Shown here: one piece after another, positions 33,812 to 43,853 of the stretch | How positions within the stretch are numbered: the first letter of the stretch is position 1 | Layout: each line of letters begins with the position of its first letter | Source: Erythrobacter sp. F6033 | Lineage (GTDB): Bacteria; Pseudomonadota; Alphaproteobacteria; Sphingomonadales; Sphingomonadaceae | Assembly (NCBI RefSeq): GCF_023016005.1 | Contig: NZ_JALKAZ010000001.1 | Span: 744,001-808,000, forward strand | DNA length: 64,000 nucleotides | Reading direction: 5' to 3' | Notes under the pieces: model-generated | Seen by the model: only the letters and a program-made list of their open reading frames with translations | What the model was told of the DNA's origin: nothing | Database searches by the model: none | Position numbers and translations under genes: made by a program

Positions 33812-35449
33812 CTATCCGCCCGAACCGGGTAGCGCATAGGCAACCGGCGCATCCGGACCGAGCGGAATGCCGAGATAGAACCACAGCACGATCAGCAGGG
33901 TGCCGGATACCAGCAGCCAGATCGAATAGGGCACCATCATCGCGGTAAGGCTACCTAGACCGAAGTCTTTCACCCAACGCTGCGCAAAGACGAGGATCAG
34001 CGGGAAATACACCATTAGCGGCGTGATGATGTTGGTTGCGCTGTCACCGACACGGTAAGCAGCCGTTGCGCCTTCAGGACTGATCCCGAGCAGCATCAGC
34101 ATCGGCACGAGGATCGGCGCAAGCAATGCCCACTTCGCGCTGGCGGACCCAACGAAGAGGTTCAGCAGACCGGCAAAGATCACCATAAGCCCAAGCACGA
34201 TTGGCAGCGGCAATCCGGTGGACTGGATCGCATCGGCGCCGTGAACGGCGGAGATCAGGCCAAGGTTCGACCAACCGAACATCGCAACAAAGTGCGCGGC
34301 GGCGAAGGCGAGGACGAGGTAATACCCCATGTCCTTCATCGATTCCGCCATCATGTTCACCAGATCGCGGTGGTTCTTGATCGCGCCAACCGCGCGGCCA
34401 TAGGCCCAACCTGCAAGCAGGAAGAGCAGGAAGAACGCTGCGACCAGAGACTGGTAAAGCGGGCGAAGTTCCGAATGGATCGAGCAATCTGGAATGGCTG
34501 CACCGGCTTCGTTCAAGCACGCACCTTCATTGATCAAAGGCGTGCCCGGGGCGAAGACCATCGCCACCCAAAGCAGGACGACGAAAAGGACCGCCAGACC
34601 CGCATGACGCAGACCTTTGCTGGCGAGTGCCGGGTCTTGCACGGTCGGATCGGCATCATCGCCAGCGCCCGCGATTGCGCCGCCGGTCCAAGGACCAAGG
34701 CGCGGTTCGATGACTTTGTCTGTGACGTACCAAATGATCGGCAAGAACAGGAATGTCATAGCGCTGATGAAGTACCAGTTGCCCGCGATGTTTGCCGTCC
34801 ATGATGGATCAAGCGCGCTCGCAGCAACGGCCTCTTCGGTGATGCCGAACAGCAAGGCATCAAGCTGGCCCGGCGAGATGTTGGCCGAGAAGCCACCCGA
34901 AACGCCCGCAAATGCAGCTGCGATACCAGCCAGCGGATGGCGTCCGGCAGCCGCAAACAGGATGCCAGCGAGCGGGATCAGCACCACATAACCCGCATCG
35001 GCCGCATGGTTGCCCAGCATCGCGACGAGCGCGACAACCGGCGTGAGGAGAGCTGTTGGCGCCGCTTTGACAGCTTTTGCCATGCCCGCAGCGAAGAAGC
35101 CGGAGCGTTCGGCGACACCAGCACCCAGCATCACGACCAAAACATAGCCGAGCGGGTGAAAGTGCGTGAATGTCTTAGGCATTTCAACCCAGAGGCGTTG
35201 GATGTTGTCTGCCGATAGCAGACTGACCGCTTCGATCTGAAGCGGTGCTCCGGTGGCTTCATCGAGCGTTGTCGGATGGAACGCCGACACGCCAAGTGCA
35301 GCGCAGATGATCGAAACCACGACCAGTGCGACGATCAGATAGAAGAACAAAAACACCGGATCAGGCAGCTTATTGCCGCTCCGTTCGATCCAGCCCAGAA
35401 TGCCGGTCATCCCCTGACCGCCGTTTTCAGCTGCTGCCGCACCTGCCAT
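33812..35449 (-). CDS. AbgT family transporter
   Basis: Inner-membrane carrier of the p-aminobenzoyl-glutamate family (some members export sulfonamides), 545 aa, about 11-13 spans. Start ATG 35449 behind GGGGATTTTTC; an open frame further upstream is rejected. Family segments: WIERSGNKLPDPVFLFFYL, THFHPLGYVLVVMLGAGVAERSGF, GNHAADAGYVVLIPLAGILF, SASAKWALLAPILVPMLML. Actual substrate unknown. Confidence 0.93.
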   Translation of the reverse strand: MAGAAAAENGGQGMTGILGWIERSGNKLPDPVFLFFYLIVALVVVSIICAALGVSAFHPTTLDEATGAPLQIEAVSLLSADNIQRLWVEMPKTFTHFHPLGYVLVVMLGAGVAERSGFFAAGMAKAVKAAPTALLTPVVALVAMLGNHAADAGYVVLIPLAGILFAAAGRHPLAGIAAAFAGVSGGFSANISPGQLDALLFGITEEAVAASALDPSWTANIAGNWYFISAMTFLFLPIIWYVTDKVIEPRLGPWTGGAIAGAGDDADPTVQDPALASKGLRHAGLAVLFVVLLWVAMVFAPGTPLINEGACLNEAGAAIPDCSIHSELRPLYQSLVAAFFLLFLLAGWAYGRAVGAIKNHRDLVNMMAESMKDMGYYLVLAFAAAHFVAMFGWSNLGLISAVHGADAIQSTGLPLPIVLGLMVIFAGLLNLFVGSASAKWALLAPILVPMLMLLGISPEGATAAYRVGDSATNIITPLMVYFPLILVFAQRWVKDFGLGSLTAMMVPYSIWLLVSGTLLIVLWFYLGIPLGPDAPVAYALPGSGG

Positions 35450-35601
35450 GAAAAATCCCCATTTTGTATTCGCAATTGGCCGTGTGCCTAACATTGCGGC
35501 GCGCGCCTGTCTGCCCTCTGAACGCGCTGCCTGTTGATGCGCAGTGGACACAGCGCCGCGCACGCTTGTGCTGCGAGGTGCGCGGTGCAAGTCTTGCGGG
35601 C

Positions 35602-36177
35602 ATGGCAAAGCTGTATTTCTATTATTCGAGCATGAATGCGGGCAAATCGACGACTCTGCTTCAGGCCGATTTCAATTACCGCGAACGCGGCATGACAACG
35701 ATGTTGTGGACCGCCGAACTGGACACGCGCAGTGACGGGATGGTGCGCAGCCGCATCGGACTTGAGGCCGGTGCGTATCTTTATGCTCCCGATACCGATC
35801 TTTGGTCGGCGATCAGTGTGGCGCATGAAAACACGCCGTTCGATTGTGTTCTGATTGATGAAGCGCAGTTCCTGACCAAGGAGCAGGTCTGGCAGCTTGC
35901 CAAACTGGCGGATCAGGTCGGCATCCCGATCCTGTGTTACGGCATCCGCACCGATTTTCAGGGTGAATTGTTTCCAGGTTCGGCGGCTCTGCTTGGCATT
36001 GCCGATGCGCTCGTCGAGTTGAAGGCAGTGTGCCATTGCGGGCGCAAAGCCTCGATGAATTTGCGCGTCGACGCAGAGGGCAAGCCGGTGGCTGAGGGCG
36101 CCCAAACAGAGATCGGCGGGAACGACCGCTATTTGGCACTGTGCCGGAAACATTTCAGCGAAGCGTTGGAAGCCTAG
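35602..36177 (+). CDS. tdk: Thymidine kinase
   Basis: Salvage kinase making dTMP from thymidine, 191 aa. Start MAKLYFYYSSMNAGKS at 35602 matches the family, so the longer frame from 35464 is rejected. P-loop SSMNAGKST, CVLIDEAQF motif, Zn-ribbon CHCGRKAS. Divergent from abgT. Confidence 0.96.
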   Translation: MAKLYFYYSSMNAGKSTTLLQADFNYRERGMTTMLWTAELDTRSDGMVRSRIGLEAGAYLYAPDTDLWSAISVAHENTPFDCVLIDEAQFLTKEQVWQLAKLADQVGIPILCYGIRTDFQGELFPGSAALLGIADALVELKAVCHCGRKASMNLRVDAEGKPVAEGAQTEIGGNDRYLALCRKHFSEALEA

Positions 36178-36209
36178 CTTAAGGCTGCGCGGCACCCTAC
36201 TTACCGACA

Positions 36210-36923
36210 ATGTCTGAAACCATCATCCTCGCACTGATCCTGATCCCGTGCCTCGTCATCGCGATTGTCTTTCATGAAGTCGCGCATGGCTATGCTGCCA
36301 AGGCATTGGGAGACAACACGGCGAGCGATCGCGGTCGGTTGACGCTCAACCCGATCCCGCATGTCGATCCAGTGGGCACATTGTTGGTCCCGGGGTTTCT
36401 CGCGCTTTTCGGCGGTCCGGTGTTTGGTTGGGCCAAGCCTGTGCCGGTCAACAAGCACCGTCTGAACAATCCGAGATACGGAATGATGGCCGTTGCGGCT
36501 GCTGGTCCGGCGAGCAATTTCGTACTCGCCCTGATCGCCGCAATCCTGTTCGGATTGTTCGCGCCGGAAGGCGTGCGCTTTGGCGATGATGTCGGACTGT
36601 CGATGCTGCTTGTCGATGCGGGCGGCGATCTGCGCCCGCTAACGTCAATGCTCTACTACTCGATCTTGATGAATGTCTTTCTCGGCCTGTTTAACCTGTT
36701 GCCGATCCCACCATTTGATGGATCGCACATTGTTGGCGGAATGTTGCCTGATCGGCTTCGCGCGGAGTGGGAGAAGCTGCAACAGGTCGGCATGTTCCTG
36801 TTTATCGCGATCATCGCGGCGAGCTGGGTTTTTGGAACCGGCTGGATTGCGCAGATTGTGATGCCGCCCGTTTCATGGACGGTGGACCAGTACCTGAGCA
36901 TCGCGCAGTTTATCGGAAGCTAG
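36210..36923 (+). CDS. Site-2 protease family (M50) membrane metalloprotease
   Basis: 237 aa, four or five membrane spans. Zn-ligand motif HEVAHG (about residues 26-31) in the first span and third ligand motif NLLPIPPFDGSHI. Member of the short M50 group (YwhC-like) lacking PDZ domains. Substrate unknown. Overlaps convergent galK by 4 nt. Confidence 0.9.
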   Translation: MSETIILALILIPCLVIAIVFHEVAHGYAAKALGDNTASDRGRLTLNPIPHVDPVGTLLVPGFLALFGGPVFGWAKPVPVNKHRLNNPRYGMMAVAAAGPASNFVLALIAAILFGLFAPEGVRFGDDVGLSMLLVDAGGDLRPLTSMLYYSILMNVFLGLFNLLPIPPFDGSHIVGGMLPDRLRAEWEKLQQVGMFLFIAIIAASWVFGTGWIAQIVMPPVSWTVDQYLSIAQFIGS

Positions 36924-37963
36924 ACCCCGCCCACGGCGTCAATAAATCGGGCGTCTGAATGGCGATCCAGCAACGCTTTGAGCCAATATTCGCGCGCCGA
37001 TTTCTCAACGCAGGCGACAATACATCCGCCAAAGCCGCCTCCGGTAAGACGCGCTCCCACTGCACCCAGTTCGGTCGCAGTTTCCACCAGCGCATCAATT
37101 TCCGGCAATGACATCTCGAACAGATCACGCATCGACACGTGGCTTTCATTCATGGCTCCGCCGAGTGCGGGCATATCGCCTGCCCCAAGCGCGGCGATGG
37201 CTGAGTGAACACGGATATTCTCGCTGACACAGTGGAGCGCGCGGTTCTTGGGCGCGTCATCCAAATCCGCGCTGACAACATCATCCCAATCGAGCAAACA
37301 TAAATCTTCGGTGCCGAAGTACCGTTTGGCGGTGTCGCATTCCACTTTGCGGGCGGCGTAGCGGCCGTCGGTCAGCTTGCGGGTCTTGCCCGAATGCACG
37401 ACCACCAGCTCATGCGTGCTGGGCAGGGCGACAAGCGTGTAGTCGAGCAAGCGTGTGTCCAGCGCCATCGCCGTGCCCGGTGTCGCGAGCGCGACCGCCA
37501 TCTGGTCCATGATGCCGCACGGCACACCCATATAATTGTTCTCGACCCGGCGGGCCGCCACCGCGAGTTCGACATCGCTTGGGCCTTCGCCTTTCGCGGC
37601 GCGGGCGGCCTTCAGCACGGCAACGATCAACGCAGCGGAAGAGGATAGACCTGAGCCTTCTGGAATGGTCGAGACAACGTCCAACGTCGCTCCGCCATCG
37701 AGCAGTCCGAGTGTGTTTGCCTCGCGCAATGCACCGACACAAGGATCCGCCCAATCGCCCACGGCTTCGTCCGCCAAATCTCGGATCGCCGGGGCATCAT
37801 AGCCGCCCGAGCTGACCGCAACAGCGCTGTCGCCGCGTGGAGCTAGAGTGACCTCAAGGCCAACTGCCAGCGCGGCTGGCAAAACCATTCCGCCATTATA
37901 ATCGGTGTGTTCGCCGATCAGATTGACGCGGCCCGGCGCGCTTGCAGTGAAGTGCTCGCTCAC
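36920..37963 (-). CDS. galK: Galactokinase
   Basis: Makes galactose 1-phosphate, 347 aa, GHMP kinase. Signatures: GRVNLIGEHTDYNGGMVLPA (sugar-binding), PEGSGLSSSAALIVAVL (ATP loop), GARLTGGGFGGCIVA (motif 3). Last gene of galA-glpD-galT-galK; ATGA overlap with galT. Confidence 0.96.
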   Translation of the reverse strand: MSEHFTASAPGRVNLIGEHTDYNGGMVLPAALAVGLEVTLAPRGDSAVAVSSGGYDAPAIRDLADEAVGDWADPCVGALREANTLGLLDGGATLDVVSTIPEGSGLSSSAALIVAVLKAARAAKGEGPSDVELAVAARRVENNYMGVPCGIMDQMAVALATPGTAMALDTRLLDYTLVALPSTHELVVVHSGKTRKLTDGRYAARKVECDTAKRYFGTEDLCLLDWDDVVSADLDDAPKNRALHCVSENIRVHSAIAALGAGDMPALGGAMNESHVSMRDLFEMSLPEIDALVETATELGAVGARLTGGGFGGCIVACVEKSAREYWLKALLDRHSDARFIDAVGGV

Positions 37964-39045
37964 TTTTCGTGTTCTCTCAAGGCAGCGACCGCGCTTTCCG
38001 GCATGACATCGACGGTGAAGGTACCGGTGTGCTGTTCGACAGAGGCAAGATATTTCTGCCGACCGGGTGCGCGCAGCAATGGGTAGAATTGCACGGTGAA
38101 GTGGTAGTTTTCTGATCCGCCAGCGGGTGCGGCGTGGAATGCCATCATCGTCGCAGCAGGTTGCCGGAACAGCGCATCATAGCGACGTGTCACTTCACCA
38201 AGCCAATAGGCGAGGCCTTCGAGCTCTTCATCACTGCAGTCCCACGGCCCTTCGCGTCGGATGCGCGGTGCGATCCAGACTTCGTAAGGGAAGCGGGCAA
38301 AGCGCGGCACGAAAGCAGCGACGCCGCCTGTTTCGCCGAGGCCATAATCGGGTAGGGCGGCGGTGATCTCGCTCGCCAAGTCGTATCCATCCGCAAAGGC
38401 ATCAATCGCGCGCTGCTGAATTTCGGGCACCCTTTCAAACCCGTAAATCTGCCCATGCGGATGGTGCAGGGTCACGCCCACTTCGTCACCGCGATTTTCG
38501 AAGGGCAGGACATAGCGACAACCCGCATCGAAAAGCGTTTGATAGCGGTCAATCAAGGCCGCGATCAGCACCTGGCGGCGATCGCCACCTATCGAGTGCA
38601 AATTGCCAGTGGTTTCCGGCCCGTAGACCACGACATCGCACGCGCCTTTGGCTGGTTCGCTGGTGATACCTGCAAGCTCAGCAGCATTCGCAGCGCTCGG
38701 GTGGAAAGCCGCAAACTTGTTTTCGAAAATCGCCAGTTCGAAATCGCTGAATGGTATTTCGGTTTCCGGGCCATCGGGCCGCGTTGGGGCAAGTGGATCG
38801 TCTGCGGCGCTCGGTTTGAATGTGCGGTTTTGCCTATGCGCGGCATAGACATTCCATTCATTGCGCAGCGGATGGTGACGGATCTCGCCGCCTTGCGCGA
38901 TCTCATCCGCGCTTTCCGGTTGCAGCGGCAGATCGTGCGATGTGCGGCCATACAGGTGCAGCATGCGCCCGTCCGCCTTGCGGTGATCGCGGCGATAGGT
39001 CGGCGCGCCGCCAAGCGAGCGGGGAAGGGAGACCGGCTCGCTCAT
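37960..39045 (-). CDS. galT: Galactose-1-phosphate uridylyltransferase
   Basis: Leloir-pathway transferase, 361 aa. Active site in VTLHHPHGQIYGFE (the nucleophilic His of HPHGQ), N-terminal LRNEWNVYAAHRQNR, later HYHFTVQFYPLLRAP-like NYHFTVQFYPLLRAP. ATGA overlap with glpD upstream and galK downstream. Confidence 0.95.
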   Translation of the reverse strand: MSEPVSLPRSLGGAPTYRRDHRKADGRMLHLYGRTSHDLPLQPESADEIAQGGEIRHHPLRNEWNVYAAHRQNRTFKPSAADDPLAPTRPDGPETEIPFSDFELAIFENKFAAFHPSAANAAELAGITSEPAKGACDVVVYGPETTGNLHSIGGDRRQVLIAALIDRYQTLFDAGCRYVLPFENRGDEVGVTLHHPHGQIYGFERVPEIQQRAIDAFADGYDLASEITAALPDYGLGETGGVAAFVPRFARFPYEVWIAPRIRREGPWDCSDEELEGLAYWLGEVTRRYDALFRQPAATMMAFHAAPAGGSENYHFTVQFYPLLRAPGRQKYLASVEQHTGTFTVDVMPESAVAALREHEK

Positions 39046-40538
39046 GCCGCGACAATCCGGTTTGTGAACCAGTTTTCGACCCGTTCCTGAGCGGCCTTAT
39101 CAAGATGCAGCCGCAGTTTGCTCCGCCGCCACAGCACATCCTCTGCGCTCGTCACAAATTCATGGTCGACGAGATATTCGAGCTCGCGCGCATAGAGATC
39201 GCCGCCCAGATGTTCGCCCATATCATTCAGGCCGCGCGCATCCCCGATAAGCGTTTCCACTCTGGTGCCGTAAGCGCGGAACAAGCGGCGCATGCCTTCG
39301 GCTGGAAACCAGTCATATTCCATCTGGAGTTTCGCAAGCTGCGCATCGAATTGCTCAACAGGAATATCCCCGCCTGGCAGATATTTATCAGCAGTCCATG
39401 CGTCACCCGGCAGCCCGAGTTTCTCAATCGCATGCTCGGCAAGTTTGCGATAGGTCGTGATTTTGCCGCCAAATATCGAAAGCAGCGGCGGCGCTTTACC
39501 ATCCTCGCCCTGGTCCAGCTCGAACACATAATCGCGCGTGACGGTCGAATTGTTTGCCGACTTGTCATCATAGAGCGGGCGAACCCCGGCATAGCTGGAC
39601 ACGGCTTGTTCCGGCGAAATATCTGCCTTCAGATACTCGTTCGCGGCATCACAGATATAGGCGGCCTCTTCGGGCGAAATGTCGATCCCTGTCGGGTCGC
39701 CTTCAAAACCCTGATCGGTTGTCCCGACCAAAGTGAAGTCACGTTCATAGGGTATCGCAAAGATGATCCGGTCATCTTTATTCTGGAAAATGTAGCAATG
39801 ATCACCCTCGAACAGGCGCGGGAAGATCAGATGGCTGCCTTTCACGAGGCGCAGGTTTTCATGCGCGTTACCCGGCATCGCGCGGCCAAGCACTTTATCG
39901 ACCCATGGACCTGCTGCATTCACCACATTGAGGGCGGCAACGCGCTCTTCCGTGCCATTGGATGTGCGCAGATCAGCGATCCAGATGTCTTTGCGGCGGT
40001 CCAATCCGGTGCATTCGGTTTGCGTGCGGATGTCCGCCCCATGCTCTTTCGCATCGACGCAATTGAGCACGACAAGCCGCGAATCTTCGACCCAGCAATC
40101 GGAATATTCAAATCCGGTTTCGAGCCGGTCCTCCAGAATCCCGCCATGCGGCGCGGCATGCAGGTCGAGCGTGCGGGTAGGGGGCAGGATTTTCCGCCCA
40201 CCCAGATTGTCATACATAAACAGGCCGAGGCGCAGCATCCATTTTGGACGCAGGCCCTTGTCATGAGGCAACACGAAGCGCAGCGGCCAGATTATGTGCG
40301 GCGCGATCTTCAGCAAGCGCTCCCGCTCGATCAGGCTTTCGCGAACCAGCCGGAATTCCATATGCTCCAGATAGCGCAACCCGCCGTGCACCAGTTTGGT
40401 TGAGGCGCTGGAGGTGTGGCTTGCGAGATCATCCTTCTCGACCAGCAAGACAGAAAGGCCGCGTCCGGCGGCATCGCGGGCAATTCCGGCGCCATTGATC
40501 CCGCCGCCAATTACCAGCAGATCATAGGGTTCGCTCAT
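39042..40538 (-). CDS. glpD: Glycerol-3-phosphate dehydrogenase (FAD)
   Basis: Membrane-associated enzyme oxidising sn-glycerol 3-phosphate to DHAP, 498 aa from MSEPYDLLVIGGG at 40538. FAD motif VIGGGINGAGIARDAAGRGL, HGGLRYLEHMEFRLV, YAGVRPLYDD and the C-terminal cap. The start lies 8 nt after galA's stop, so it is part of the galactose operon, an unusual place for glpD. No glpK or glpF in the window. Confidence 0.94.
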   Translation of the reverse strand: MSEPYDLLVIGGGINGAGIARDAAGRGLSVLLVEKDDLASHTSSASTKLVHGGLRYLEHMEFRLVRESLIERERLLKIAPHIIWPLRFVLPHDKGLRPKWMLRLGLFMYDNLGGRKILPPTRTLDLHAAPHGGILEDRLETGFEYSDCWVEDSRLVVLNCVDAKEHGADIRTQTECTGLDRRKDIWIADLRTSNGTEERVAALNVVNAAGPWVDKVLGRAMPGNAHENLRLVKGSHLIFPRLFEGDHCYIFQNKDDRIIFAIPYERDFTLVGTTDQGFEGDPTGIDISPEEAAYICDAANEYLKADISPEQAVSSYAGVRPLYDDKSANNSTVTRDYVFELDQGEDGKAPPLLSIFGGKITTYRKLAEHAIEKLGLPGDAWTADKYLPGGDIPVEQFDAQLAKLQMEYDWFPAEGMRRLFRAYGTRVETLIGDARGLNDMGEHLGGDLYARELEYLVDHEFVTSAEDVLWRRSKLRLHLDKAAQERVENWFTNRIVAA

Positions 40539-40546
40539 TGTCGGGC

Positions 40547-42829
40547 TTACTCGCAGGCTTCGAGGTGATAGATCAGACACGTATCAGGGAACGTGAGTGG
40601 CGGTTGCATACCATGCCCCATCAACGCTGCACCTGAAAAGATGTGCCCGTCTTCGCGCAAATCGGCTGCATCAACGATTGAGGGCATGCTTATTGACGGA
40701 TTGAACCACGGCCAAATCATCCGGACCCGGTATTTCGCATCCGGGTTCAAACCGCCCAGCACGATGCGGGCAGGCATTGTGGCCAGTTCGGTTTCCAGCT
40801 TGGCGAAGGAAAAGATCGCTTCGCACTGATCCTGAGCGACGCAGCCGACCAAGTTGCTTGTCTCGCCACGCTCAAGCCGGATGAAACGGCCCGAATGGAT
40901 CAGATCACGGTGTTTCTTATGAAGCGCGATCCCGGCTTTCAGCGTCTTGAAATCCGCCTCGCTTTCATCGCGCAGATCCAGCTCCATTCCCATATGACCC
41001 AACATCGCGCTGCCCACGCGGAAAGCCATACTGAACTCGCGCCCGGTGATGTGGCACCGGCGAGGGCCGACATGGTTGCCAAGCACTTTGAGAGGGAAAA
41101 AATGGCTTGCCCCGCGCATGATATGCTGGCGCTGGCGCGCATCGTTGTTGTCCGAAGTCCAGATCCGGTCGGCATGGCGCATAATGCCGAAATCCGCGCG
41201 CGCTCCGCCCGATGAACAGCTTTCAATCTCAAGATCGGGATGAGCGCTGCGCAGCTTCGCGATCAGCTGGTAAACCGCCTGTGTCTGACGATGCATCGCG
41301 CCGCGACCGCTGCTGGCGGGGTGGTTCGTGTCGCGGTTCATGTCCCATTTGATGTAGGCGATCTGGTATGTGCCGACGAGGTCGGTGATCCGCTCGAACA
41401 GATAATCGAACACAGCTGTTTTGGTCAGATCAAGCGTCAGCTGTCCACGGAACGGGACGGCATCGACGCCTTCTGCTTTGAGCACCCAGTCGGGATGTGC
41501 GCGGTACAGGTCGCTGTCTGGGTTGACCATTTCCGGTTCAAACCACAATCCGAATTCCATGCCGAGTTCGCGGACTTTGTCAGCAAGCGGGTGAAGGCCG
41601 TTTGGATACAATTCTGGAGTAACCCACCAATCGCCGAGCCCAGCGCCATCGTGGCGGCGCGATCCGAACCAGCCATCGTCGAGCACAAACCGCTCCGCGC
41701 CGACATTGGCGGCGGCTTGCGCGAGATCAAGCAGATCATCCTCTTTGTGGTTGAAATAGACGGCTTCCCACGTGTTGTAGTGGACTGGCCGCGGTTTGGC
41801 ATTGGTACGCGCGTCGAGCACTTCGCCGTTCAAATAATCGTGAAACGCATGGCTGACCGCGTTGAAACCGTTGTCAGACCAACACGCGAGGAAGTCGGGT
41901 GTCTGATAGCTTTCGCCCTGACTCAGCCGGATTTCACCGGGGAATGATAGCTCGCCCATCTGAACGAGTGAATGACCGTCGCTGTGACGATCTATTCGTA
42001 GGCGGTGATTGCCGCTCCATGCGAGATGAAAGCCGAGCGCCATTCCACCATTTTCGGAAGTCTGCGGAGTCGCCATGATTCCGCCGGGAAATACATTGTG
42101 GCTGGTGCGGCCAGATTTGTTTTCGCGGACGATGCTGCCTTTGAAGTCGGGGACTTCCTCAATCGCGAATTCGTGCGCCCATTTGCCTGTAAAGCTAAGG
42201 AAACGTGTAAGCCGAGGGTCGAGCGGCAGACAAAGGGCTGCGCACCAATCGACCTCCAGATCGCGCTGACCCGTATTCTCAATTGTGGTGCTGCAAACAA
42301 GCATGCCAGTGCCTTCGCTCAGGGCGAGGGTGTGCTGTGCTGCGATGCCGGTGGTTTTGTCTTTGCAGAAGATGCTGATCTCTGCCGGAGACATCTGTTC
42401 GACGCGTTCGATTCGCAGATCGATGGCCCAATCCTCGCCTGATCGATGCGCGATCAGGCCCGATGGACCGGAGATTCCCGTCCCTATTTCATTGAGAATT
42501 GACCCGCGCAAAGGAACAGAAGCGCTGCCGGGGGCGTGTTGCTGGGTTGAAAGCAAGGCCAATTCATCCGGATCAACGCCCGGCAAATCACGTCCTGCAT
42601 AAACAACAATCGGACGCATGCCTTTGCTGGCTTCCAGCGCGATCAAAGTGCCTCCTGCGCGGAGCGCGTAAAAGGAATGGTCGGCCTCGGCCTGATCGGC
42701 TGGATCGTCAGCTGGAACAGGGCCGTGCTGATGAACCGCAATATCGCTGTTCACAGGCGTCTCGCCGGCGTCAATGCCGCTATCATTATCCGCATAAGCA
42801 GCGGCGCCATTTTCTGACGTATCAGCCAT
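40547..42829 (-). CDS. galA: Alpha-galactosidase, GH36
   Basis: Retaining glycoside hydrolase releasing terminal alpha-galactose, 760 aa, apparently cytosolic (no signal peptide). Beta-sandwich N-domain, then barrel: LDDGWFGSRR, nucleophile motif YIKWDMNRD, acid/base region ESCSSGGARADFG with WTSDNNDA. First gene of galA-glpD-galT-galK. Divergent from the AraC regulator with a palindrome between. Confidence 0.95.
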   Translation of the reverse strand: MADTSENGAAAYADNDSGIDAGETPVNSDIAVHQHGPVPADDPADQAEADHSFYALRAGGTLIALEASKGMRPIVVYAGRDLPGVDPDELALLSTQQHAPGSASVPLRGSILNEIGTGISGPSGLIAHRSGEDWAIDLRIERVEQMSPAEISIFCKDKTTGIAAQHTLALSEGTGMLVCSTTIENTGQRDLEVDWCAALCLPLDPRLTRFLSFTGKWAHEFAIEEVPDFKGSIVRENKSGRTSHNVFPGGIMATPQTSENGGMALGFHLAWSGNHRLRIDRHSDGHSLVQMGELSFPGEIRLSQGESYQTPDFLACWSDNGFNAVSHAFHDYLNGEVLDARTNAKPRPVHYNTWEAVYFNHKEDDLLDLAQAAANVGAERFVLDDGWFGSRRHDGAGLGDWWVTPELYPNGLHPLADKVRELGMEFGLWFEPEMVNPDSDLYRAHPDWVLKAEGVDAVPFRGQLTLDLTKTAVFDYLFERITDLVGTYQIAYIKWDMNRDTNHPASSGRGAMHRQTQAVYQLIAKLRSAHPDLEIESCSSGGARADFGIMRHADRIWTSDNNDARQRQHIMRGASHFFPLKVLGNHVGPRRCHITGREFSMAFRVGSAMLGHMGMELDLRDESEADFKTLKAGIALHKKHRDLIHSGRFIRLERGETSNLVGCVAQDQCEAIFSFAKLETELATMPARIVLGGLNPDAKYRVRMIWPWFNPSISMPSIVDAADLREDGHIFSGAALMGHGMQPPLTFPDTCLIYHLEACE

Positions 42830-42904
42830 CCAAGGAATCCATCCCGTGTCCCATCGCGTCTCGGCTCAAAATCCCCATCAGCCGACCTGCGTCTCAAGCC
42901 AGTC

Positions 42905-42929
42905 AATTTCGCCGATATGGCGCAATTGT
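42905..42929. promoter_or_regulatory. Palindrome between galA and araC, candidate operator
   Basis: CAATTTCGCC (42905-42914) and GGCGCAATTG (42920-42929) with 5-nt spacer match at 9 of 10 positions. It lies in the 167-nt gap between divergent genes and likely controls both. A related half-site, AAATTTGCG, occurs twice upstream of the TonB receptor gene. Confidence 0.45.
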
Positions 42930-42996
42930 GAAGAGGTGTTTTGGCAGCGCATGAATTTTTTGGTATCTCGCTTGCGTCAAAGGAGTTGTGGTCGGC

Positions 42997-43821
42997 ATGT
43001 GGGAAGAGAAGGTCTACAAGCAGAATATGCATCTGTCTCCCATCGGGGGCATAAAGATTGCTTGTTTCTTGAACAAAGGTGTCGGCGTTTTGACCGCGCG
43101 ACGCACATTGCCGCATTTCACTCTCGTCTATGTAACTCGGGGCAAGGGGCATTACCGCGATGAACGCGGAATTGAGCTGGATGTGAATGCCGGCGATGCG
43201 ATCCTCATCTATCCAGGCGTCGAGCATTGGTACGGCCCCGCGAGAGGTGAAAGCTGGGATGAATTCTATCTCGTTTTCGAAGGGCCTGTCTTTGATCTGT
43301 GGCGTGAGGCGAAGTGCATAGATGAGGAGCGACCCGTAATTGCGTTGCATCCGATGGACTTCTGGCGAGATAGAATCCTGGGCCTGATCAGTGGAGCAAG
43401 CGCGCAGACCGAGAATGAGCTTGTACGAGAGTCTATCGGTCTTCAGGGCCTGCTAGCCGACATCGCCAAGGCGAGCGAAGTGGACATGGTTGATGATATC
43501 GCCTGGCTCGAGCAAGCAAAGCAAGCGATAGCGGAGACGATGGACGTTCGCATCGCCGCGACGCGGATGGAGCAATCCTATGAAGCATTCCGCAAACGTT
43601 TTCGAAAGCTGTCTGGCCGTTCACCCGGGCGATATCGCACCAGCCTCTTGATGGAGCGCGCTTGTACGATGTTAAGCGAGCCGGGAGTATTGTTGCGCGA
43701 CATTTCCGACGAGCTGGGTTTTTGCGACGAATACCACTTCAGCCGCCAGTTCAGCAAAACGGTTGGTTGGTCGCCATCCGAATACCGTTCGAGAATTGGG
43801 CGTGACCAAACAATGATTTGA
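42997..43821 (+). CDS. AraC family transcriptional regulator
   Basis: 274 aa from ATG 42997 (AGGAG 11 nt upstream; GTG 42988 in frame is an alternative). N-terminal cupin sensing domain (HFTLVYVTRGKGHYRDERG, GDAILIYPGVEHWYG). C-terminal double HTH: LMERACTMLSEPGVLLRDIS and FCDEYHFSRQFSKTVGWSPSEYR. Placed among galA, TonB receptor and sugar symporter, it is likely the galactoside-responsive activator. Confidence 0.92.
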   Translation: MWEEKVYKQNMHLSPIGGIKIACFLNKGVGVLTARRTLPHFTLVYVTRGKGHYRDERGIELDVNAGDAILIYPGVEHWYGPARGESWDEFYLVFEGPVFDLWREAKCIDEERPVIALHPMDFWRDRILGLISGASAQTENELVRESIGLQGLLADIAKASEVDMVDDIAWLEQAKQAIAETMDVRIAATRMEQSYEAFRKRFRKLSGRSPGRYRTSLLMERACTMLSEPGVLLRDISDELGFCDEYHFSRQFSKTVGWSPSEYRSRIGRDQTMI

Positions 43822-43853
43822 TAATTTGGTCCTTGTTTGACCTCTTTCGGCTT

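Noticed and set aside
38820..40403. 527-codon plus-strand open frame
   Set aside because: Antisense to glpD and the start of galT, whose motifs are intact.
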